64,000 nucleotides of DNA, taken from contig OZ024743.1 in the NCBI GenBank assembly GCA_964016885.1, forward strand, positions 341,423,907 to 341,487,906. The letters run 5' to 3'. Position numbers and translations under genes: made by a program. Positions 42,785 through 52,148 of this stretch are shown one piece after another; the stretch's first letter is position 1; every line of letters starts with the position of its first letter. The DNA is from Eledone cirrhosa. Taxonomy: Eukaryota > Mollusca > Cephalopoda > Octopoda > Eledonidae. The notes beneath the pieces were generated by a model, which saw only the letters and a list, made by a program, of their open reading frames with translations, was not told where the DNA came from and did not search any database.

Positions 42785-43310
42785 ATAGAAATATTTGCCA
42801 GTTTTCTATTTGTCGGTAGCTAATTTTCTTTATTATTTCCTTGTTTGCTTTGCTTGACGTTGAATTATATTTCTCTTATGTGAAACGTTGATGTGCTGTA
42901 TTAGATGTTATTCATTACTTTCATCAGGTTAGTTCTGTAATTTGCGTAATATATTTTATTGTACTATTTTTTCGTCATCTTGATAATAAATATTTGCCAG
43001 TTTTCCATTTTTCCTTTTGCTTCTTTTCTTTCCGTTCCCCTTATTTATTTTCTTGATGTCGAGTTGTGTTTGACTTATATTAAATGTTTGTGTGATGTGT
43101 TAGGTGTTATTCATAATTTTCATCAGGTCAGCTATTTCACTTCTGTAATTTGGGTTATTTCTTTTATTGGTGGAGTTTTTTGTCTGATAGATAATAAATA
43201 TTTACCATTTTCCTGTTTTTCGTTGGCCTTATTTTCTTGTTTAGTTGCTTCATGTTGCATTTTAAAAATTATGTGAAACGCTGACGTACTGTATTAGATG
43301 CCATTCATTA
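42785..43310 (+). repeat. Degenerate tandem repeat, about 200-bp unit
   Basis: Three staggered matches of AATATTTGCCAGTTTTC (42788, 42988, and as AATATTTACCATTTTCC at 43197). Each is followed by a TTGATGTCGAGTTG-like block, a GTGTTAGGTGTTATTCAT-like block and a CATCAGGT or CATAAGG block. The units are well diverged. Function is unknown. Confidence 0.65.
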
Positions 43311-44157
43311 ATTTCATAAGGAATCTATTTGAGTGGTATATATTACGCTGTTGGATATATTTTATGGAATGTATTTTGAAGATATGCGCTGGATGGTTTA
43401 TACTAGCGATTAAGGTTGCAGTGCACTGTTGTTCTTGTCCGTTATCTCCATATTTACATTGATTGATCAAACACAGACCTGTCAACTCTCCTCGTCCGAC
43501 GGGGAGATCTCCCACCCACTTTATGGTGGGTGAGAGATGTGGTCTTATGTGGAAATGGTTATAGCTTTCCTTATGTTAAAACCTCCCCGTTTCGCCTCAT
43601 TTATCCCCGTTTTGGGGCGCTTCTTTTCATGGTACTCCCCGCTTGGGTTTCTAGATATTTGCAGGCCTGCAATCACATTATCAGTGTCTCTAGATCCGTT
43701 ACAATTCTGTCTTTAGATCACGTATAGTGTATCAAGGTATACATTATCCTATATGTGTAAATCCCTTTAAAAGAAAGTAAGAATTATTTAAGTGAGAATT
43801 TTCTAATATTTAAATTAACTTAAGCGATCCCATAGATGCTTATTAATTCGTTCGTGTGAACATTGGTCGCTAAAGTATTTAAACGACTGTTAGATATAAG
43901 ATGTGCGTATGCCTGATGCTGATTTTCATGATGTCCCGAGCACTGTCCAACACACGTTAGAAACAATAAATTTAACCAATGTAAAGACAATACTATCAAA
44001 TCCAAATAGCATATAGAAGAACCAGAATAGTCAAAATAAAAAAAAAATAAAGATTGTTTAGATTCTAGATCAAATTGATATGACGCATGTATTACCTTAA
44101 GCAAAACAAATAAACACAAGGAAAATTAAAGACAACTTTTGAATAGCCGTGCTGTGG
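43311..44157. other. AT-rich DNA with one small hairpin
   Basis: Around 43507-43534 the sequence CTCCCACCCACTTTATGGTGGGTGAGAG can form a hairpin (CACCCAC/GTGGGTG with a short loop). No gene was recognised. The flanking CTCCTCGTCCGACGGGGAG is also self-complementary. Confidence 0.5.
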
Positions 44158-44357
44158 AATGATTTTTAATTTAGGCACAAATCCAGCAATTTCTGGTGAA
44201 GGGAATGCGACCATATGGTACTATATTTTATTGACCTTAGATGGATGAAAGACAAAGTTTACCTCGGCGTGATCTGAACCCAGAATATAAACAGCCGTAT
44301 CTAAATGATGCAAAGCCTTTTGTTCCATTCTCTAACGATTCTACCAATTCACCGCCC
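44158..44357 (-). mobile_element. Old tRNA-derived SINE, minus strand
   Basis: Diverged copy of the same family: TTTAGGCACAAATCCAGCAA, TACTATATTTTATTGACC, CCTCGGCGTGATCTGAACC, and the head complement ending CCAATTCACCGCCCTG. Confidence 0.72.
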
Positions 44358-45095
44358 TGCTGTTGTAGAATAATAGCAAGGTTGTTTTAGATTGAAATGC
44401 ACACCATGAAATCAGATTCGAAAGACATTTCCAAGTTTATAACCTATGGAGAAATCATGAGACATTAACTAAAATATTTTGATACTATGACTACAAGCAT
44501 TAAACGTTTGGGAAAATAATCAATATTCGGGATGGTGAACGGAAAACAAAAAAGGAGAGAGGAGGAAGTAGATGGAGAGGTGGAATAAAATGTTTTACGA
44601 AGAGGAAATTTGGACAGACGATGCGAGCGAGTCTAATGAAGGATAAAGAGTCAGTTATCTAGCTACGATGCGTCGATCCTAACGTTCTCGTCCTTTATGT
44701 CATATTCCTATTCTACGTCGTAATTCCTTTGCCCGAGGAATTATTGATAAATGTGCTTTCTTAATATTGTGATGTACACCACATTATAATACATCTATAT
44801 TCATTAACTATAGTACTGCTATTAAATAAAGTCGATATAATTAGTATATTATAATTCATTTCATTATGGCAGCAAATAGAAACAAGGCCGTAATCATAAC
44901 AAATTCAACTATGCAAACCATTGATCACTTAAATGCATACTGTATTATGCATGCATGTTCCTGTAACAGCCGAGGCATACGGCATTTCTGGGGAAATTTT
45001 AATATCTAGCGGAGCCTCATACCCCTCAAAGCCTGAATATCGCAGATTTATCCCAGAGAAGGATAGAGAGTGAAGGAATGAAATCGAAAAAGAGA
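44358..45095. other. AT-rich DNA, no gene recognised
   Basis: No coding motif or repeat family was recognised. Confidence 0.45.
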
Positions 45096-45252
45096 TATAG
45101 AGGAGGAATCAATCGCAGTAATTTACTGCTACTATTTTATTGACTTCAATTGAATAAATGGCAACGTTGACCTCGGCGGGATTTGAAATGAGAGAGGCGA
45201 GAGAGGGAGCAAATACTGCAAAGCATTCTAGGCAACGATTCTGCCAATACAT
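45096..45252 (-). mobile_element. Very old tRNA-derived SINE fragment, minus strand
   Basis: TACTATTTTATTGACTTC, GACCTCGGCGGGATTTGAA and AGGCAACGATTCTGCCAATA align in order with the SINE family. Much of the rest has diverged. Confidence 0.6.
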
Positions 45253-45452
45253 ATATGCATTTTCAAATGACTTGACTGCATGATAAAGTTGTTCACTTCA
45301 CAGCAATATAATTCTGTAATTTATGGCTGGAGGTACTAAAAGGAGCATGAATATACTATCATGGCTATCTTTTAACAATACCATGCAATTGAAATTTGAT
45401 AGACGAAAGGTGTGTCAAAGTCAATCGCATACACAGACACAGTCACATTCAG

Positions 45453-45454
<2 letters not shown>

Positions 45455-45515
<61 letters not shown>
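45455..45515. repeat. (CA)n then (TA)n microsatellite
   Basis: CA run (45455-45484) followed by TA. Confidence 0.9.
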
Positions 45516-45524
<9 letters not shown>

Positions 45525-45850
45525 TACAAACGAAACGAAATTTAATTTCGTTTCGTTATTTGTTTTTATCGTCTCCGTTGAACCGGTACGTACTCACACT
45601 CTATGCAAATTAGTCTGCCCACTACTAATTTTCATAGAAAAAGCATATAACGATATGTGCTTTTACGATTCTCCAGAAAGGCCGGAAGATAGGTAAATAT
45701 TGCGGATGAGTTGTAACAACAACGAAACTAGTTCAATATTCCTTGTCTGGCTTTCTGGAGAATAGAGGAAAGGTGTTTCCTCAAAAACCAGTATGACTCT
45801 AAAAACCGGTTTGTCTGTGTGTTTACATACAGAATAGCTGGACACTCACA
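45525..45850 (+). repeat. Diverged relative of the 422-bp satellite
   Basis: Blocks resemble the reverse complement of the satellite unit: GTTTCGTTATTTG, TATCGTCTCCGTTGAACCGG, CTCTATGCAAATTAGTCTGC, ACTAATTTTCATAGAAAAAG, then the hammerhead. The order is conserved although most bases differ. Confidence 0.65.
45696..45740 (+). ncRNA. Hammerhead of the satellite family, diverged copy with seven-pair stem I
   Basis: Stem I AAUAUUG pairs with CAAUAUU (7 of 7). Stem II is GUUGU/ACAAC (5 of 5, with the canonical G-C closing pair) and the loop AACA is as in the satellite. GAA is followed by the palindrome ACUAGU and cleavage base U. The core is CGGAUGA, with the second base G instead of U. Both stems differ completely from the satellite yet still pair. 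Confidence 0.72.
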
Positions 45851-45961
45851 GTAAAGTGACCAGTGAAAAACTTGGTACATCTACATATGTATACGTGTGT
45901 GTATTCATATGCATACTAGTATTTCAGTATACATATGTGGATGTACATTTTTAACTTAATT

Positions 45962-45962
45962 G

Positions 45963-46018
<56 letters not shown>
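45962..46018. repeat. (TA)n microsatellite
   Basis: TA run with one TTTA interruption. Confidence 0.88.
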
Positions 46019-46019
<1 letters not shown>

Positions 46020-46319
46020 GGCGTAGACATACAACACAACAGGAGGAACAATGAATATAACACCACTGACGATGTTGCAGATGTGCAACGAAAGATTGAT
46101 GTAAATTATGTAAACTATATATATGTGTTTGTGTCTATATTGTATCTGTATTGTTTTTGACTGCCGGTCAGTCAATGGCAACATGGAGGACCGAGTAAGT
46201 TAGATCGCAGATATATATATATATAAAAGACAGCGAGAAGCGAAAACCAACCAAACAGTGAGTGTGTTCTGTTATTAATTCTGGCAATATTACGCAAATA
46301 TGACCCTCCCCAAATATAA

Positions 46320-46620
<301 letters not shown>

Positions 46621-46639
46621 TGTGTGTATGTCACATTCA

Positions 46640-47800
46640 AATATTCAAAACAAAAACAAACAACAACACCGAAACACATTCAGAAACACACACACATATA
46701 CACTAAACACACACCCTACTACCACCACTAACCCTCACCCCCACACCTCTCACCCCCACACCTCCATCCCACCACCCCGCAACTAACCTCACTAACACAC
46801 CCTAACCCCAAGCACACGAACACACGCACCCACTTACACCACCCACCCCACACGCACCTAACATCACTAACACCCCCCAACCCTACGCATACGTACCCAC
46901 AAACCCTCGTACACCACCAACTCTGCACACCCTACCACCACTAACCCCCACTCACACCTGCATTCAACCCCTCCCCACCTCCCGTATACTAACACCCACT
47001 AACACCTCTTCATCAAACTACACACACACCAGTACACCACACTCCCTCCATAGAACCACACACACCCTTCTCTCCCCGCTCCACCCACACCCTCGCTCCA
47101 CACTCACTCATCCCACTAACACCCCTACTAATACACACACACACACACACAAACCCTCCTCACTCCAACTTTCACACCTACCCATCCTCGCCCCCTTGCC
47201 ATTCCACTGACTGCTGTTATGCCCTCTGACCACCTCCCAGCACTAACAGACCACAGCACTCCCACTGCTGACCACTTCCTGTTGCGCGCGCACCCCACAT
47301 CTCTCCTCTTCCGACCACCGCTTCATGGATTACCCACACGCAGAAATTCACCTACAACCAATCCACTAAACATCTTTCGAATTTACCAACTTTTCAACCA
47401 TCCTCTTACGTAATCACCTATATAACTCACCCACACACACACCCCAAAAAAACATTTTTCTCCACACGCCACCCACACCCACAACACGCCTAAACCCCAC
47501 ACACACGTGCTTTCGACCACATATTTACACCCTCAGCCTCCTGATTCCTCTCCCCCCACCCCTCTATTCACACATGCACATACACTCCGACCCCCTCCCC
47601 ATACACACCTCTTCCTGAACATGCAACCCCGTTCTTCCCCCAACCCTTACTTTCACATACACACACGCACACACACGCACACCTACACACACACACCACC
47701 TTCAGCCCTCCCCGCTCGGACACCCCGTCTCCCTCTCCCCACTCCATCCGCCACCACCCCTACACACCCCACATCCTTCCACCACCTGTTTACCCCCCTT
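46640..47800. other. C/A-rich low-complexity DNA, probably the untranslated part of a PLE
   Basis: Almost guanine-free on the plus strand, with CACACA, CACCCCC and ACACCC blocks. Frames such as 47507-47863 are Pro/Thr/His-rich artefacts. The region leads without interruption into the PLE-type 3' end at 47994-48090. No protein motif is visible. Confidence 0.5.
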
Positions 47801-47993
47801 TTAATTTCAGTTTATTTTGATCATGCCTTTATTTTTAAATTTATCTCCTTCCTTGTATTTTGATCATGCTTTATTTTTATTTTTATTTTTATCTTTACTT
47901 GTTATTTTTTCATTCGCACCGTTTCCTTTCGCTATATGTCTCTCCACCACTCCCCTACACACCCTTTGAACTCTGTTCCCACACACTTCTCAC

Positions 47994-48024
47994 CTGAGGA
48001 AGGGCTTATGCCCGAAACGTCGTC
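47994..48024 (+). ncRNA. Hammerhead core at a PLE-type 3' end, stem I lost
   Basis: Core CUGAGGA, stem II GGGC/GCCC with loop UUAU and one unpaired A, GAA, stem III AC/GU with loop GUC, cleavage triplet GUC. The bases flanking the core (CUCAC and CCCCC) do not pair, so cleavage in this copy is unlikely. TAATAAACATTTGTTG follows 30 bp later. Confidence 0.5.
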
Positions 48025-48049
48025 CCCCACCTACACCCACTCTCCAGAG

Positions 48050-48112
48050 CGTGAAATTAATAAACATTTGTTGTACTGCCTCACTGTTTTGTCCCTGTTC
48101 AAATGTTTCCAT

Positions 48113-48140
<28 letters not shown>
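48050..48140 (+). other. PLE-type 3' terminus then (TA)n
   Basis: GAAATTAATAAACATTTG looks like a polyadenylation-type end. About 45 bp later a (TA)n run (48115-48140) leads directly into the first unit of the 422-bp satellite. Confidence 0.55.
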
Positions 48141-48143
<3 letters not shown>

Positions 48144-48406
48144 GGAAAAAATGAAACGATATTTCATTTCCCACTCTTAGTACGGCTGTTACTTAAATAT
48201 AAGTATGTACACGTACATACATATATGTATACCGACGTACAGTAGTATGTATATATATATATACATACATGCACACATATATATATGCACGTATGGATTC
48301 ACCGAACATTTATTATAATGCTCGGTGTGTTTGTAAACAAACATCCCGTATTAAGCCGTAGTGTCTAGCAACCACCGTTGCTCGTTTGTTCAACACTGAC
48401 AAAGGA

Positions 48407-48449
48407 ACGCTGTACTAGTTTCAAGCTTGTTAGCTATCGTCAGCAACGT
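48407..48449 (-). ncRNA. Type I hammerhead ribozyme, satellite unit 1
   Basis: Minus strand: stem I ACGUUG/CAGCGU (6 bp, one U-G), core CUGACGA, stem II AGCU/AGCU with loop AACA flanked by a U-U opposition, GAA, palindromic stem III ACUAGU, cleavage after GUA (between plus positions 48413 and 48412). Cleavage in successive units would release 422-nt RNAs. The two-base stem III loop of a single molecule is too tight, so the active form is probably a dimer. Confidence 0.8.
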
Positions 48450-48828
48450 ATACCTTCCTGCCAGATTGTTGAACGTATATACTTACCTTATGCATATTAA
48501 CGGCTGAGTAGCCCAATTTGCATATCGAGTGGGTTAATCGGCCGGGTGCACCGAAAACGATAAACGGAAAAAATGAAACGATATTTCATTTCCCACTCTT
48601 AGTACGGCTGTTACTTAAATATAAGTATGTACACGTACATACATATATGTATACCGACGTACAGTAGTATGTATATATATATATACATACATGCACACAT
48701 ATATATATGCACGTATGGATTCACCGAACATTTATTATAATGCTCGGTGTGTTTGTAAACAAACATCCCGTATTAAGCCGTAGTGTCTAGCAACCACCGT
48801 TGTTCGTTTGTTCAACACTGACAAAGGA

Positions 48829-48871
48829 ACGCTGTACTAGTTTCAAGCTTGTTAGCTATCGTCAGCAACGT
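48829..48871 (-). ncRNA. Type I hammerhead ribozyme, satellite unit 2
   Basis: Same sequence as in unit 1, 422 bp further on. Confidence 0.8.
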
Positions 48872-49250
48872 ATACCTTCCTGCCAGATTGTTGAACGTAT
48901 ATACTTACCTTATGCATATTAACGGCTGAGTAGCCCAATTTGCATATCGAGTGGGTTAATCGGCCGGGTGCACCGAAAACGATAAACGGAAAAAATGAAA
49001 CGATATTTCATTTCCCACTCTTAGTACGGCTGTTACTTAAATATAAGTATGTACACGTACATACATATATGTATACCGACGTACAGTAGTATGTATATAT
49101 ATATATACATACATGCACACATATATATATGCACGTATGGATTCACCGAACATTTATTATAATGCTCGGTGTGTTTGTAAACAAACATCCCGTATTAAGC
49201 CGTAGTGTCTAGCAACCACCGTTGCTCGTTTGTTCAACACTGACAAAGGA

Positions 49251-49293
49251 ACGCTGTACTAGTTTCAAGCTTGTTAGCTATCGTCAGCAACGT
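49251..49293 (-). ncRNA. Type I hammerhead ribozyme, satellite unit 3
   Basis: Same sequence as in unit 1. Confidence 0.8.
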
Positions 49294-49672
49294 ATACCTT
49301 CCTGCCAGATTGTTGAACGTATATACTTACCTTATGCATATTAACGGCTGAGTAGCCCAATTTGCATATCGAGTGGGTTAATCGGCCGGGTGCACCGAAA
49401 ACGATAAACGGAAAAAATGAAACGATATTTCATTTCCCACTCTTAGTACGGCTGTTACTTAAATATAAGTATGTACACGTACATACATATATGTATACCG
49501 ACGTACAGTAGTATGTATATATATATATACATACATGCACACATATATATATGCACGTATGGATTCACCGAACATTTATTATAATGCTCGGTGTGTTTGT
49601 AAACAAACATCCCGTATTAAGCCGTAGTGTCTAGCAACCACCGTTGCTCGTTTGTTCAACACTGACAAAGGA

Positions 49673-49715
49673 ACGCTGTACTAGTTTCAAGCTTGTTAGC
49701 TATCGTCAGCAACGT
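49673..49715 (-). ncRNA. Type I hammerhead ribozyme, satellite unit 4
   Basis: Same sequence as in unit 1. Confidence 0.8.
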
Positions 49716-50096
49716 ATACCTTCCTGCCAGATTGTTGAACGTATATACTTACCTTATGCATATTAACGGCTGAGTAGCCCAATTTGCATATCGAGTGGTT
49801 TAATCGGCCGGGTGCACCGAAAACGATAAACGGAAAAAATGAAACGATATTTCATTTCCCACTCTTAGTACGGCTGTTACTTAAATATAAGTATGTACAC
49901 GTACATACATATATGTATACCGACGTACAGTAGTATGTATATATATATATATACATACATGCACACATATATATATGCACGTATGGATTCACCGAACATT
50001 TATTATAATGCTCGGTGTGTTTGTAAACAAACATCCCGTATTAAGCCGTAGTGTCTAGCAACCACCGTTGCTCGTTTGTTCAACACTGACAAAGGA

Positions 50097-50139
50097 ACGC
50101 TGTACTAGTTTCAAGCTTGTTAGCTATCGTCAGCAACGT
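50097..50139 (-). ncRNA. Type I hammerhead ribozyme, satellite unit 5
   Basis: Same sequence as in unit 1. Offset by two bases because this unit has a longer TA run. Confidence 0.8.
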
Positions 50140-50518
50140 ATACCTTCCTGCCAGATTGTTGAACGTATATACTTACCTTATGCATATTAACGGCTGAGTA
50201 GCCCAATTTGCATATCGAGTGGGTTAATCGGCCGGGTGCACCGAAAACGATAAACGGAAAAAATGAAACGATATTTCATTTCCCACTCTTAGTACGGCTG
50301 TTACTTAAATATAAGTATGTACACGTACATACATATATGTATACCGACGTACAGTAGTATGTATATATATATATACATACATGCACACATATATATATGC
50401 ACGTATGGATTCACCGAACATTTATTATAATGCTCGGTGTGTTTGTAAACAAACATCCCGTATTAAGCCGTAGTGTCTAGCAACCACCGTTGCTCGTTTG
50501 TTCAACACTGACAAAGGA

Positions 50519-50561
50519 ACGCTGTACTAGTTTCAAGCTTGTTAGCTATCGTCAGCAACGT
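50519..50561 (-). ncRNA. Type I hammerhead ribozyme, satellite unit 6
   Basis: Same sequence as in unit 1. Confidence 0.8.
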
Positions 50562-50940
50562 ATACCTTCCTGCCAGATTGTTGAACGTATATACTTACCT
50601 TATGCATATTAACGGCTGAGTAGCCCAATTTGCATATCGAGTGGGTTAATCGGCCGGGTGCACCGAAAACGATAAACGGAAAAAATGAAACGATATTTCA
50701 TTTCCCACTCTTAGTACGGCTGTTACTTAAATATAAGTATGTACACGTACATACATATATGTATACCGACGTACAGTAGTATGTATATATATATATACAT
50801 ACATGCACACATATATATATGCACGTATGGATTCACCGAACATTTATTATAATGCTCGGTGTGTTTGTAAACAAACATCCCGTATTAAGCCGTAGTGTCT
50901 AGCAACCACCGTTGCTCGTTTGTTCAACACTGACAAAGGA

Positions 50941-50983
50941 ACGCTGTACTAGTTTCAAGCTTGTTAGCTATCGTCAGCAACGT
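50941..50983 (-). ncRNA. Type I hammerhead ribozyme, satellite unit 7
   Basis: Same sequence as in unit 1. Confidence 0.8.
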
Positions 50984-51362
50984 ATACCTTCCTGCCAGAT
51001 TGTTGAACGTATATACTTACCTTATGCATATTAACGGCTGAGTAGCCCAATTTGCATATCGAGTGGGTTAATCGGCCGGGTGCACCGAAAACGATAAACG
51101 GAAAAAATGAAACGATATTTCATTTCCCACTCTTAGTACGGCTGTTACTTAAATATAAGTATGTACACGTACATACATATATGTATACCGACGTACAGTA
51201 GTATGTATATATATATATACATACATGCACACATATATATATGCACGTATGGATTCACCGAACATTTATTATAATGCTCGGTGTGTTTGTAAACAAACAT
51301 CCCGTATTAAGCCGTAGTGTCTAGCAACCACCGTTGCTCGTTTGTTCAACACTGACAAAGGA

Positions 51363-51405
51363 ACGCTGTACTAGTTTCAAGCTTGTTAGCTATCGTCAGC
51401 AACGT
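51363..51405 (-). ncRNA. Type I hammerhead ribozyme, satellite unit 8
   Basis: Same sequence as in unit 1. The partial ninth unit ends before its hammerhead. Confidence 0.8.
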
Positions 51406-51640
51406 ATACCTTCCTGCCAGATTGTTGAACGTATATACTTACCTTATGCATATTAACGGCTGAGTAGCCCAATTTGCATATCGAGTGGGTTAATCGGCCG
51501 GGTGCACCGAAAACGATAAACGGAAAAAATGAAACGATATTTCATTTCCCACTCTTAGTACGGCTGTTACTTAAATATAAGTATGTACACGTACATACAT
51601 ATATGTATACCGACGTACAGTAGTATGTATATATATATAT

Positions 51641-51650
51641 ACATATGTGT

Positions 51651-51689
<39 letters not shown>

Positions 51690-51701
51690 TGTGTGTGTGT
51701 A

Positions 51702-51735
<34 letters not shown>

Positions 51736-51736
51736 C
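51641..51736. repeat. (TG)n microsatellite ending the satellite array
   Basis: TG run with TATG interruptions that replaces the TA run of the ninth unit. Confidence 0.9.
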
Positions 51737-51749
51737 ACATATATTTATA

Positions 51750-52148
51750 ATGCTTGTAAAAAGGAAGTTTGTTTTTTATCGACCGCTCATAACACAAATA
51801 AGCGACGTGAGTGGGCACCTCGGATTTTCCCAGCCTCGGAAATTTCTTCTGTGCAAATGTATTTTCTTTTATAGGTTATCTCGTTTGGTTTCAAACGATC
51901 TGACATTGACTCACTCGCCATCGACTCCTATCTTTGAAAACGGAGGCGAAGAAGATTGGGCCCCTTGGTGTTACAGATAACAGATAAGCACCTCTCAGTC
52001 GTTTAAATTTATAGAAAAGCACCTGTTCGGGACCGAGATTAATTTTCTTCCTAGGTTTTTTCGTGTGCTTTCAACTCATCGGACCTCCGAGATGATCACA
52101 ATTGCCTTTTTCCCGAAAATGGAATTAGGGGCGGGGGCTATAATGTAA
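51750..52148. other. Unrecognised segment with two similar halves
   Basis: 51830-51970 and 52040-52140 share loosely similar blocks (AATTTCTTC or ATTTTCTTC, TTTCAAACGATCTGAC versus TTTCAACTCATCGGAC, GAAAACGGAGGCG versus GAAAATGGAATTAGGGGCG). This suggests an old tandem repeat. No coding motif. Confidence 0.45.

Larger units (their letters stand above)
48141..51645. repeat. 422-bp satellite array, eight full units and one partial, hammerhead in every full unit
   Basis: Unit starts (AACGGAAAAAATGAAACG) lie at 48141, 48563, 48985, 49407, 49829, 50253, 50675, 51097 and 51519. Spacing is 422 bp, except one of 424 caused by an extra AT in a TA run near 49940. Units are nearly identical. I noticed single changes in unit 2 (GTTGTTCG near 48801) and unit 4 (GAGTGGTTTAATCG near 49796). 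The ninth unit stops after about 125 bp in a TG/TA microsatellite. No protein is encoded. The unit's main structured element is a minus-strand hammerhead, so the array resembles hammerhead satellites and retrozymes known from other animals. Confidence 0.92.

Noticed and set aside
47507..47863. 118-codon Pro/Thr/His-rich frame
   Set aside because: Composition artefact of the C/A-rich tract, with no conserved motif.
48141..51645. CRISPR array
   Set aside because: The period is 422 bp and the whole unit is repeated, with no repeat/spacer alternation, in eukaryote-type DNA.
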